Made by a program: the position numbers and the translations under genes | Source of the DNA: Bacteroidales bacterium UBA2714 | GTDB lineage: Bacteria; Bacteroidota; Bacteroidia; Bacteroidales; P3 | Direction of reading: 5' to 3' | NCBI GenBank assembly: GCA_002354035.1 | Contig: DEKU01000064.1 | Coordinates: 39,663-87,222, forward strand | DNA length: 47,560 bases | In this document: positions 1 through 7,849 of the stretch, piece after piece | Position numbering within the stretch: position 1 is the first letter of the stretch | Layout: each line of letters starts with the position of its first letter | Notes under the pieces: model-generated | What the model was told of the DNA's origin: nothing | What the model saw: the letters and a program-made list of their open reading frames with translations, nothing else | Databases searched by the model: none

Positions 1-860
1 TTCTATTTAGCGTCATCCCCTATCGGGGAATCGAACTCTCTATCTCTCTTCTCTATTAAGAGCCATCCCCAATTGGGGAATCCAGCCCTGTTCCTTCCTC
101 TACAAGATAGCCCGTAGGGCTTTCCTCTTAATAGCAAATTCCCCTCCCTACCCTCTGAATACCCCGTAGGGGTTTTCTACCTTCATCTCTCCTAAATCGT
201 CATCCCCTACGGGGAATCGTTTGCGTTTGTTCACTCTTCTATTTAGCGTCATCCCCTATGGGGAATCATTCTCCTCTATTCTTTTTTCTATTAAGAGCCA
301 TCCCCTATCGGGGAATCATTCTCCTCTATTCTTTTTTCTATTAAGAGCCCTACCCTATCGGGGAATCAAACCCTTTTTCTCTCCCATCCATTGAGCGGCA
401 TCCCTTTCAGAGAATACTGCCCTATTCCTTCCGCTACAAGATAGCCCGTAGGGCTTACCTCTTAATAGCTAATCCCCTCCCTACCCTCTGAATACCCCGT
501 AGGGGTTTTCTACCTTCATCTCTCAAAATCGTCATCCCCTACGGGGAATCGTTTGCGTTTGTTCACTCTTCTATTTAGCGTCATCCCCTATCGGGGAATC
601 ATTTTCCTTTATTCTTTTTTCTATTAAGAGCCATCCCCTATCGGGGAATCATTCTCCTCTATTCTTTTTTCTATTAAGAGCCCTACCCTATCGGGGAATC
701 AAACCCTTTTTCTCTCCCATCCATTGAGCGGCATCCCTTTCAGAGAATCCTGCCCTGTTCCTTCCGCTACAAGATAGCCCGTAGGGCTTTCCTCTTAATA
801 GCTAATCCCCTCCCTACCCTCTTGATACCCCGTAGGGGTTTTCTCTCAATCCATATCATT
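1..860. repeat. Intergenic cluster of three classes of short palindromic repeats
   Basis: This gene-free stretch is packed with short hairpin units of three kinds. Class A has a core such as CCCCTATCGGGG flanked by TCAT and GAATC. Class B is TACAAGATAGCCCGTAGGGC followed by TTTCCTCTTAATAG. Class C is TACCCCGTAGGGGTTTTCT. A recurring lead-in, CTATTAAGAG or CTATTTAGCG, precedes most A units, and its reverse complement follows the B units. The stretch lies downstream of the minus-strand glycosyltransferase gene and continues past the window edge. The arms differ between copies, but pairing is mostly kept. The same classes recur at 15036-15620 and 27451-28085. I see no coding potential. The units resemble REP/BIME-type extragenic palindromes rather than CRISPR, because unit spacing is irregular and the spacers are themselves repeated. 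Confidence 0.85.
101..767. repeat. ~334-bp tandem duplication inside the palindrome cluster
   Basis: The block starting at the class B unit at 101 is repeated almost base for base from 435, and a third, partial copy starts at 768 (B then C) and runs to about 845. The spacing between B units is 334 and 333 bp. Each full block holds the order B, C, A, A, A, degenerate A, and a weak palindrome (GCATCCCTTTCAGAGAAT). Copies one and two differ at only a few positions by eye, so this is a recent segmental duplication layered on an older array of small hairpins. Confidence 0.85.
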
Positions 861-877
861 ATCACATCCCCTATGCA

Positions 878-2092
878 TCACAGCTTGTTGTTAAAAGGTT
901 CCACTGCCACCTTGCTCGTGCCGGCCATCACCACTTGCTTCAGCACCCCCTCCAGCTTCTCTCCGGCCGTCTCCCAGCTGTAGTTGCGGTGGACAAAGGC
1001 CGAGCCGCCAGCGGCCAGCTCGTCACGTCGCTCCCCATTGCGCAGCAACTCTATGATATGGGCAGCAAACTCCTGTGCGCTATTGCCCACCAGCACCTCC
1101 GTGCCCTCCTCGGCATGCAACGAGTCGTTTGCTATCGAGGTTGTGACGCAGGGCAGCCCCATGGCCATAGCCTCCAGCAGCTTGTTCTGCAATCCCGAAC
1201 CCGTCTGCATCGGTGCGGCAAAGATACGCGCCGAGGCGTAACTCTCCCGTATGTCGTCCACATATCCGCTCACCGTCACCCGCTCGCCGGCCAGCTTGCT
1301 GACCTTATGTTTCGGGTAGGCACCGGCCAGCAGCAGCGTAGCCTTCGGAAACTCCTCCCACACTAACGGCATCACCTGCTCCACCAGATAGCGCGACGCA
1401 TGCACATTCGGCTCATAGTGCATATTGCCGCAGAACACGATGTCATACTTCTTCTCGCGTTCCAACGGCTTGAAGAAATCGAAGTCAACCCCATTGGGTA
1501 TGATATGGATGTCGCCGTTCTTCCGATGAGGAATCGCCTCGCTGTCGGTCTCGGAAATAATGGTGAGGGCATCGAAAATCTTGAAAGCGTTATACTCGGT
1601 CGACCGCAACATCTTGAACTCAAAATGAAGGATATATCTCCACAGGCCGTGGGCCGTGTCCATACGCCGCTCCGTGTTCATCGACAGCGCATCCTGGAAA
1701 TCCATCACCTTGGGCACCACCGAGCGGCTGATCCAAGGCATCGTGCGCACCATCTGGCTGTATATCACATCGGGCTTCACCTGTTGCTCGAAGCGCTTAT
1801 AGCTGCGACGGGCCTTCACCGAATCCCAGTAGCCTATCTGCAGCGACTTGGTATAAAAATAGTTCCGCACCACATTCTTGTAGTTCACCAACCGGGGCGA
1901 GTGCACCACTTTCATCTCGCGGCAATAAGGCTTCAGTTTCTCCATGTGCTCGGGCTTCACCTCCGTGTGCGACACACAATACAGGTACACATCATTATGC
2001 TTAGCCAGCTCCTTTATTTGATAGAAAGCGCGCAACTTGTCGCCTTTCTCAAGCGGATAGGGAAATCGTGGCAATACGACCAATATCTTCAT
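878..2092 (-). CDS. Glycosyltransferase family 4-type sugar transferase
   Basis: The 404-residue protein has the layout of a GT-B fold glycosyltransferase. The N-terminal acceptor domain starts MKILVVLPRFPYP with the basic GDKLR segment. A mid-protein IIPNGVDFDFF segment (about residue 200) is typical of GT4 enzymes. The C-terminal donor-binding part has GLQNKLLEAMAMGLPCVTT (about residues 300-320), with the usual Glu for nucleotide-sugar binding. The N-terminal half resembles the sugar transferases tied to exopolysaccharide loci (TIGR03087-like), but no EPS genes are nearby. It probably moves a sugar from a nucleotide donor to a cell-envelope acceptor; donor and acceptor cannot be read from sequence. 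It starts 80 bp after the parC stop on the same strand with no promoter box or terminator visible between them, so it is probably co-transcribed with parC. The repeat cluster begins right after its stop. Confidence 0.85.
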   Translation of the reverse strand: MKILVVLPRFPYPLEKGDKLRAFYQIKELAKHNDVYLYCVSHTEVKPEHMEKLKPYCREMKVVHSPRLVNYKNVVRNYFYTKSLQIGYWDSVKARRSYKRFEQQVKPDVIYSQMVRTMPWISRSVVPKVMDFQDALSMNTERRMDTAHGLWRYILHFEFKMLRSTEYNAFKIFDALTIISETDSEAIPHRKNGDIHIIPNGVDFDFFKPLEREKKYDIVFCGNMHYEPNVHASRYLVEQVMPLVWEEFPKATLLLAGAYPKHKVSKLAGERVTVSGYVDDIRESYASARIFAAPMQTGSGLQNKLLEAMAMGLPCVTTSIANDSLHAEEGTEVLVGNSAQEFAAHIIELLRNGERRDELAAGGSAFVHRNYSWETAGEKLEGVLKQVVMAGTSKVAVEPFNNKL

Positions 2093-2172
2093 ATCTTTTG
2101 TAATAATATTAATTCGTTGTTGTTATTGATGTCCGAAATCTTTCATGTCCAACTCTCTCATCCCCGTCGGGT

Positions 2173-4872
2173 TCAGAACAGCGAGGTCTGAGTGCCTTCG
2201 GCAAAGCCTTCGCGCTCCTCCTCCACCTCGTTCAGGTCCTCCGGCTCGGCCTCTTCCTCTGGCTCGGGTTCTGGTTCGGGGCCGGGCTCCAGCCACACAA
2301 ACTCCTTCACCTTGGCGGTAGTCACACGCTTGCCTTTCGCCTTGTAGCCCTTCACCGCTATGAACTCATCCACATTCACATCCTCCTCCAGTATCTTTTT
2401 GCCCGACTCCTCGTCGTAGCTGATATGCAGATTGGGGAAAGTGTCCATGCTGTAGCTCACCAGAGTGTCGCCCTCGTCGAGGAACGGCAGCTTCTTGTCG
2501 CTGTCCTCAGCCTGGAAACGCTTCAGATAGTAGCTGCCCGTCTCGCCTTCGCGATACAGCGCCGTGACAATATTGCGGGGGTTATACTTGCGTATCTCTA
2601 TCAGGTCTTCGTCGAAGTGGGTGGTCAAGTCGTGCCCCGTCAGGCGCATATAGCCCGACTGCGTAAGGGTGAACACCTTGTCCTTGCCCGAAAAACGCCC
2701 CAGCAGCGTACCCGCATTATTCACGTTCAGCCGTTTGACCGTGGGGTCGAACCAAATCTCGCGGGCTTCGAGCGTCGACACTCCCTCACCCTTTTTCGTG
2801 ATGTTACGCACCGCATTGCGCGTCAGTATATTGCCCATCGCTTTCCGTCCCTTGATAGCCAGTTTGGCAAAATCAAAGTCGAAACTTACCTTTTTCAGCT
2901 TGGCCTTTGTGGCGTGGTGAACGGTGATCACCTCCGCCTCGCCGTTTGGGTTGGCCGTAAAGTACAGAATCTTCGTGCCGCGGGTGCCCTGCGTCAGGTT
3001 ATACTCCGTGTCGCGCGTCACACCCACCACGGCAAACCGTTTCACAAAAGCGTAGCCCATGGCCCCGTCGCGATACACCATGTTGTACACTGTGCGGTCG
3101 TCGCGTTTGCGGAACAGCCCTATATACAGCAACTCCTTGCATTGCGCCGACCCCACAAAAGCCTTTTCCTGCACCTTGGTCACCACCATCGTGCCGTCGG
3201 TGCGGAACACGATGATGTCATCCATCATAGAGCAGTCGAACGCATACTCCGCGCCCTCGTCCTTCTTCATGCCCGTTCCGGCAAATCCCGTGGCCATGTT
3301 CACATACAGTTTCTCGTTGGCCACAGCCACATTCGCCGCCTGTATGTCCTCGAAATTGCGTATCTCCGTGCGCCGTTCGCGCCCTTTGCCATAGGTGTCC
3401 AGTATATGCTGGAAATAGTTGATGGCATACTCGGTGAGGTGAGCCAGATGGTTTTTCGTCTCCTCAATATCTACGTCGATGTTGGCAATCTCCTGCTCAG
3501 CCTTCTTGATGTCGAACTTCGATATCTTGCGCACGGGCTTCTCGCACAGCTTCAGCACATGGTCGCGCGTAATCTCCTTGCGGAACAGGCCGCGGTAAGG
3601 GTCAAATCCGCGCTCTATGCCCGTCACCTGGTCGTCCCACGTGTCAAAATCGTGGCGTTCCAGCACTTTATATATCCCCTTCTCAAAAAATATCTTCTCC
3701 AACGACACCCAGTGCCAACGGTCCTCCAACTCGGCCAGCAGTATCTCCAGCTCCTGCCTCAGCAGCTCCTTCGTGCGCAATGTCGAATGGCGCAGAATAT
3801 CGCTTGCCGTCATGAATACCGGCTTATTGTCCACAATCACACACGTCTGCGGCGAGAAGTTTATCTGGCAGTTGGTGAAAGCATACAGGGCGTCGATCAT
3901 CTGGTCCGGCGAGATGCCGGCGGGCAGATAACACACTATCTCCACCTCGGCGGCGGTGTTGTCGTCCACCTTCTTAACCTTGATTTTGCCCTTTTCGTTG
4001 GCCTTCAAAATACTATCTATCAACACGTCTGTAGTCACCGTATAGGGAATCTCGGTGATCACTATCGCCTTGCGCTTCTCGTCGTAGTGCATCTTGGCCC
4101 TGATGCGCAGGCGGCCTCCCAGCGCGGCATCGTTATACTTCGACACATCAATCTGTCCGCCCGTGGGGAAATCGGGGTAAATCTCAAACGGCTCGTCGCG
4201 CAGCACATTGATGCTGGCCTCTATCAACTCGCAGAAGTTATAGGGCATGATGACCGACGTCAGGGTCACGGCAATGCCCTTCGTACCCTGGGCCAGCAGC
4301 AGCGGGAACTTGATAGGCAGCGACACCGGCTCCTGCTTGCGGCCGTCATAACTCGGCTTCCATTGAGTGGTTTTGGGATTGAACACCACCTCCTTGGCAA
4401 ACTTGGACAGGCGTGCCTCGATATAACGGCCGGCGGCGGCGCCGTCGCCCGTCAATATGTTGCCCCAGTTGCCCTGGCAGTCAATCAGCAAGTTCTTCTG
4501 TCCCAGGTTCACCAGTGCGTCGTTGATGGAGGCGTCGCCGTGGGGATGGTACAGCATCGTCGTACCCACGATATTGGCCACCTTCGTAAAACGGCCGTCG
4601 TCGGTCTCTTTCATAGCGTGGAGAATACGCCGCTGCACAGGTTTCAGGCCGTCGTCTATGTCCGGCACAGAACGGTCCAGGATGACATCGGAGGCATAGT
4701 CAATCCAATAGTCGCGGAACATGCCGCCCAGCGAAAGCGTGCTGCCCTCGCCTTGTGGCTCGTCGGTGGCAGGGGTGGCAACGGGTGCCGTCTCCTCCAT
4801 CCCATTATCCTGTAATTCACCGCCTTCGGCGGCATTCTCTTTCTCGTCGGGTGATAGATGCTCTTCGTCCAT
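2173..4872 (-). CDS. parC: DNA topoisomerase IV subunit A
   Basis: The 899-residue protein matches the cleavage subunit of a type IIA topoisomerase, which cuts and rejoins duplex DNA with ParE to decatenate chromosomes. Visible features are the quinolone-resistance region LYHPHGDASI (107-116), the catalytic Arg149-Tyr150 in AAAGRYIEARLSK, and the FPLLLAQGTKGIAVTL segment. The sequence after the tyrosine (NPKTTQWKPSYDGR) follows the form that Bacteroidota annotate as topoisomerase IV A rather than gyrase A. The C-terminal beta-pinwheel part lacks an obvious GyrA box and ends in an acidic tail with EPEPEPEEE. The extra 45 N-terminal residues are acidic and low-complexity, so a later start near residue 46 cannot be excluded. 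A -7 box lies upstream at 4890-4897. Confidence 0.93.
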   Translation of the reverse strand: MDEEHLSPDEKENAAEGGELQDNGMEETAPVATPATDEPQGEGSTLSLGGMFRDYWIDYASDVILDRSVPDIDDGLKPVQRRILHAMKETDDGRFTKVANIVGTTMLYHPHGDASINDALVNLGQKNLLIDCQGNWGNILTGDGAAAGRYIEARLSKFAKEVVFNPKTTQWKPSYDGRKQEPVSLPIKFPLLLAQGTKGIAVTLTSVIMPYNFCELIEASINVLRDEPFEIYPDFPTGGQIDVSKYNDAALGGRLRIRAKMHYDEKRKAIVITEIPYTVTTDVLIDSILKANEKGKIKVKKVDDNTAAEVEIVCYLPAGISPDQMIDALYAFTNCQINFSPQTCVIVDNKPVFMTASDILRHSTLRTKELLRQELEILLAELEDRWHWVSLEKIFFEKGIYKVLERHDFDTWDDQVTGIERGFDPYRGLFRKEITRDHVLKLCEKPVRKISKFDIKKAEQEIANIDVDIEETKNHLAHLTEYAINYFQHILDTYGKGRERRTEIRNFEDIQAANVAVANEKLYVNMATGFAGTGMKKDEGAEYAFDCSMMDDIIVFRTDGTMVVTKVQEKAFVGSAQCKELLYIGLFRKRDDRTVYNMVYRDGAMGYAFVKRFAVVGVTRDTEYNLTQGTRGTKILYFTANPNGEAEVITVHHATKAKLKKVSFDFDFAKLAIKGRKAMGNILTRNAVRNITKKGEGVSTLEAREIWFDPTVKRLNVNNAGTLLGRFSGKDKVFTLTQSGYMRLTGHDLTTHFDEDLIEIRKYNPRNIVTALYREGETGSYYLKRFQAEDSDKKLPFLDEGDTLVSYSMDTFPNLHISYDEESGKKILEEDVNVDEFIAVKGYKAKGKRVTTAKVKEFVWLEPGPEPEPEPEEEAEPEDLNEVEEEREGFAEGTQTSLF

Positions 4873-4889
4873 AATAATATTTTAAACTG

Positions 4890-4897
4890 CAAAGATA
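4890..4897 (-). promoter_or_regulatory. Bacteroidota -7 promoter box for parC
   Basis: On the minus strand the sequence reads TATCTTTGCAG, an exact TAnnTTTG match, 18 bp before the parC ATG. No clear -33 TTTG element is seen at the usual distance. Confidence 0.6.
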
Positions 4898-5011
4898 CAT
4901 ATTATTTCTGACATCTTCGGCCCCCAACCCGACAAATTATCAACAATCTTTCCCACCCCTCATCGCAACGCGCTCTGAATCAGCGGCCGCCATATCCTTT
5001 CCCTCCCACGT

Positions 5012-5034
5012 CCCTCTCCCCTACGGGGAGAGGG
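5012..5034. repeat. Perfect hairpin with the class A/C core
   Basis: CCCTCTCCCC, TAC, then GGGGAGAGGG form a perfect 10-bp stem. The centre (CCCCTACGGGG) is the same core as the class A repeats found in the three large clusters. There is no T-tract, so it is a poor terminator candidate. Confidence 0.7.
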
Positions 5035-5088
5035 TTTGGCCCCTCTTTCCAAAAAACGTGCCTCCCCTCCACCTTCGCTCCATGTCCG

Positions 5089-5121
5089 CTATTTAGTCTC
5101 TATTTAGTCTCTATTTAGTTT
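5089..5121. repeat. Three tandem 11-bp copies of CTATTTAGTCT
   Basis: Copies lie at 5089-5099, 5100-5110 and 5111-5121; the last has one change (CTATTTAGTTT). The unit matches the CTATTTAG lead-in that precedes class A hairpins elsewhere, but here no hairpin follows directly. Confidence 0.8.
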
Positions 5122-5354
5122 CCATTTCTCCAGCCTTTATTATATTGTCAGAGGTAAAACGAATGTACAAATGGGGCGTATGTAGGGCCGAAGTAGCGAA
5201 GGATCGGCCTGGGCAGGGGGCAGTTCCGGGGTTCGGAACGGCCGAGCGCTTGGGAGCAGCGTCCTTACTGATGGGGGAACGCACAGGTGGGACAGCCTGC
5301 GGGGATGCGTTGATCGATGCCGTTGGCAACGGCGGAGGGAGGGGAATGGAGGGC

Positions 5355-7169
5355 TTAGCGCTGCGGTTTGCGGCGTGGCACTGGGTTGGAATAGCCCATA
5401 AGCTTGGGGATGTAGGCGTCGAGATGGTGGTTGTGGAGCGACTGGCGGATGGCGGGTTGCAGCTCTTTCTTATAGAAAAAGAAGAGCTGGTTTTGGGCCT
5501 TCTTCTCGTCGGGGGCGGTGGCCACATAGACGGGCTGCATGGTTTCGGGGTTGATGCCGGTGTAGTACATCTCGGTGCTGAGGGTCATGGGGGTGGGGGT
5601 GAAATCCTGTATCTGCTCCAAGCGGTAGCCGAGGCGCTTCATCTCAACGGCGAGGTCGGCCATGTCCTTGAGTTGACAGCCGGGATGGGAGCTGATGAAG
5701 TAAGGGATGAGTTGGTAGCGCAGGCCCGCCTGACGGCAGATGGCATCGAAGCGACTCTTGGTTTCGAGGAACAAATCGAACGATGGTTTGCGCATCAGCG
5801 ACAGCACTTTGGAGCTTGTGTGCTCAGGTGCCACTTTAAGTCGTCCGCTGACGTGGTGCAGCACCACCTGGCGGAAATAGTCCCAGCCGCCGTTCCGCTC
5901 GGTGAAGAGGTCGCAGCGGATGCCGCTGCCGATATACACATGTTTGACGCCGGGGAGGGCGGCCACCTTGCGGTAGAGGTCAAGCAGCGGGCGGTGGTCG
6001 GACTGCAGGTTGGGGCAGATGGCGGGCTGGATGCAGCTGTAGCGGGCGCAGCGGCGGCACTGGTCGGGGTTGCGTCCCTCCATGCGGTACATGTTGGCCG
6101 AGGGGCCACCGAGGTCGGTGATGACTCCGTTGAAGTCGTCGCGCTGGATGAGGGTGTTGACTTCGGCCATAATGGAACGCTCCGAACGGCTGGCTATCTG
6201 TTTGCCTTGGTGGGCGGAGATGGTGCAGAAGGAGCAGCCGCCAAAGCATCCGCGATGGATGTTGACGGAGTTTTTGATCATCTCATAGGCTGGTACGACG
6301 CCGCGTTTTTTGTATTTGGGGTGAGGCAGGCGGGTATAGGGCAGGTCGAAACTGGCATCGATTTCGGCAGTGGTCATGGGCGGCTCGGGAGGGGTGACGA
6401 CGACCCAGCGGTCGGCATGGCGCTGCACGAGGGTGGCGCACTCTATCTTGTTGCTTTCGCGCTCGATGATGTGGTAGTTCTCGGCTTCGGCGCGTTTGCT
6501 GCGCTGGCATTCCTCGTAGCTGTGCAGCTCGATGCAGTTTTGCAGCCCGTCGAGCTTGTCGGCGCGGTAGGCCACCTGTGGCAGCGCGTGGAGGGCGGCG
6601 AGGGGTTGGCTCTCAGCCAAGAGGGCGGCGATTTTGAGGGTGGTGCGCTCGCCCATGCCGTAGTTGAGGAGGTCGGCGGGGGTGTCGGCCAGGATGCTGG
6701 GGAAGAGACGGTCGTCCCAATAGTCGTAGTGGGCCAGACGGCGCATGGAGGCCTCGATGCCGGCGATGATCACCGGCACGGAGGGATAGAGCTGCTTGAG
6801 GATGCGCGAGTAGACGTATGTGGCCCGGTCGGGACGGAATCCGGACTGGCCGCCGGGGGTGTAGGCATCATCGTGGCGCAGACGGCGGGCGGCGGTATAG
6901 TGGTTGACCATGCTGTCCATGGCTCCGCTGGTGACGCCGAAGAAGAGACGTGGGGCGCCGAATTTGCGGAAATCGCGCAGGTCGTCGCGCCAGTTGGGCT
7001 GGGGGATGATGGCCACACGGTAGCCCGCAGCCTCAAGAGTGCGCCCAATGACGGCGGTGCCGAAAGCGGGGTGGTCCACGTATGCGTCGCCCGTGACCAG
7101 CACCACGTCCACGGCATCCCATCCAAGTTGCTTTACTTCATCCAGTGTTATGGGCAGGAATTGAGGCAC
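5355..7169 (-). CDS. ygiQ: YgiQ family radical SAM protein
   Basis: The 604-residue protein has the full layout of the YgiQ/UPF0313 family: an N-terminal cobalamin-binding-like region with VDHPAFGTAVIGRTLE (31-46), the conserved NWRDDLRDF (59-67), then the radical SAM [4Fe-4S] motif Cys308-x3-Cys312-x2-Cys315 in RGCFGGCSFCTI. The C-terminal part contains VAPEHTSSKVL and TPTPMTLSTEMYYTG, both typical of the family. The reaction catalysed is not established. The start codon read here is GTG (VPQFLPIT), which fits the family's usual N-terminus; no in-frame ATG gives a better one. It begins 38 bp after the Septu-like HNH gene on the same strand, so it may be read from that module's transcript although the functions look unrelated. 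Confidence 0.92.
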   Translation of the reverse strand: MPQFLPITLDEVKQLGWDAVDVVLVTGDAYVDHPAFGTAVIGRTLEAAGYRVAIIPQPNWRDDLRDFRKFGAPRLFFGVTSGAMDSMVNHYTAARRLRHDDAYTPGGQSGFRPDRATYVYSRILKQLYPSVPVIIAGIEASMRRLAHYDYWDDRLFPSILADTPADLLNYGMGERTTLKIAALLAESQPLAALHALPQVAYRADKLDGLQNCIELHSYEECQRSKRAEAENYHIIERESNKIECATLVQRHADRWVVVTPPEPPMTTAEIDASFDLPYTRLPHPKYKKRGVVPAYEMIKNSVNIHRGCFGGCSFCTISAHQGKQIASRSERSIMAEVNTLIQRDDFNGVITDLGGPSANMYRMEGRNPDQCRRCARYSCIQPAICPNLQSDHRPLLDLYRKVAALPGVKHVYIGSGIRCDLFTERNGGWDYFRQVVLHHVSGRLKVAPEHTSSKVLSLMRKPSFDLFLETKSRFDAICRQAGLRYQLIPYFISSHPGCQLKDMADLAVEMKRLGYRLEQIQDFTPTPMTLSTEMYYTGINPETMQPVYVATAPDEKKAQNQLFFFYKKELQPAIRQSLHNHHLDAYIPKLMGYSNPVPRRKPQR

Positions 7170-7207
7170 GTTTTTATTGTTTTAAAGGATTATGCGAGAA
7201 GAGATTA

Positions 7208-7849
7208 TTATTGCTTGTTCCATACCATAGCGTCACCGAAAACGGCAAATAGCTCTGGGTTATCTTTAATAATCCAATACTTGAAACCAAGAAGTTCTTT
7301 ATCGATACCCAACTCCTCCCTCACAGCATTTTCTGTCGAAGGATTCCGTTGACGCAGATAAGCATCTATAATAACTTGGAAATCATAAACATCCGAAATG
7401 ATATATTCGATAAAATGCTCTTCTTTGGTGTTTCGGAATGGTTTTGTGCCATTATGGAGACGCGACAATAGTTCAACCGTCTTACCATGGGCATCATCAT
7501 CGGAGGTGGCCACAAACAAGGCTTGCTTGTTCGAGTAATCAATACGCTGTTCTATCTCATCTTCAATATTAACAGCCAAAGGGTTTAGAATATTGTCGTA
7601 AGCATCAGACTTTCTGCCATTGCAATAGCTGCAACCCAAAAGCAAGTTATCCCAAACCTGTTTCAAATGAGGATTGTTCCTTTGGCTTTTTAAGTGTTCA
7701 ACTTGACAATCGGTACCACAAACTCGCTCACAAAGGTAGCATTTGTTATACTGATCAGCATCCAACTGACTATTCACATCCTCACCATCGTAGGCCTTGG
7801 TCGAAGTCAATGAATGTGGTGGGACGGCACTTTTCCTAACTCTGATCAT
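7208..7849 (-). CDS. ptuB: HNH nuclease-like protein of a Septu-type defence pair (PtuB-like)
   Basis: The 213-residue protein carries a zinc-ribbon HNH core: CYLC (Cys37, Cys40), the VEH triad (His52), then Asn68 in WDNLLLGC and the second pair Cys73-x2-Cys76 followed by NGRKSD. This matches the TIGR02646-like/PtuB family, the predicted nuclease of Septu anti-phage systems. It directly follows the ATPase gene, with the stop and start sharing one base (TAATG on the minus strand), so the two are translationally coupled and probably form one complex. Composition is AT-richer than the flanking ygiQ gene, which fits horizontal gain. No reverse transcriptase is nearby, so this is not the retron version. 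The family call rests on motifs and gene pairing; DNA cleavage is inferred. Confidence 0.8.
   Translation of the reverse strand: MIRVRKSAVPPHSLTSTKAYDGEDVNSQLDADQYNKCYLCERVCGTDCQVEHLKSQRNNPHLKQVWDNLLLGCSYCNGRKSDAYDNILNPLAVNIEDEIEQRIDYSNKQALFVATSDDDAHGKTVELLSRLHNGTKPFRNTKEEHFIEYIISDVYDFQVIIDAYLRQRNPSTENAVREELGIDKELLGFKYWIIKDNPELFAVFGDAMVWNKQ

Larger units (their letters stand above)
4898..5354. other. Gene-free stretch between ygiQ and parC with repeat relics
   Basis: I see no convincing gene here. The stretch holds a perfect 10-bp-arm hairpin (5012-5034), three tandem 11-bp copies of CTATTTAGTCT (5089-5121), and a weaker imperfect fold around 5204-5245 in which TCGGCC can pair with GGCCGA and GTTCCG with CGGAAC. 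An open frame on the minus strand (5111-5527) has low-complexity composition and overlaps the end of ygiQ, so it is not called. Confidence 0.6.

Noticed and set aside
1..860. CRISPR array
   Set aside because: Repeat units are of three kinds, spacing is irregular, the spacers are themselves repeated, and no cas gene is in the window.
2425..4815. 796-residue open frame on the plus strand
   Set aside because: It is the reverse shadow of parC, with no domain and with the His/Leu/Arg bias of antisense translation.
5145..7352. 735-residue open frame on the plus strand
   Set aside because: It is antisense to ygiQ, is rich in Gly/Ala/Val from reversed codons, and has no recognisable domain, whereas the minus strand has the radical SAM motif.
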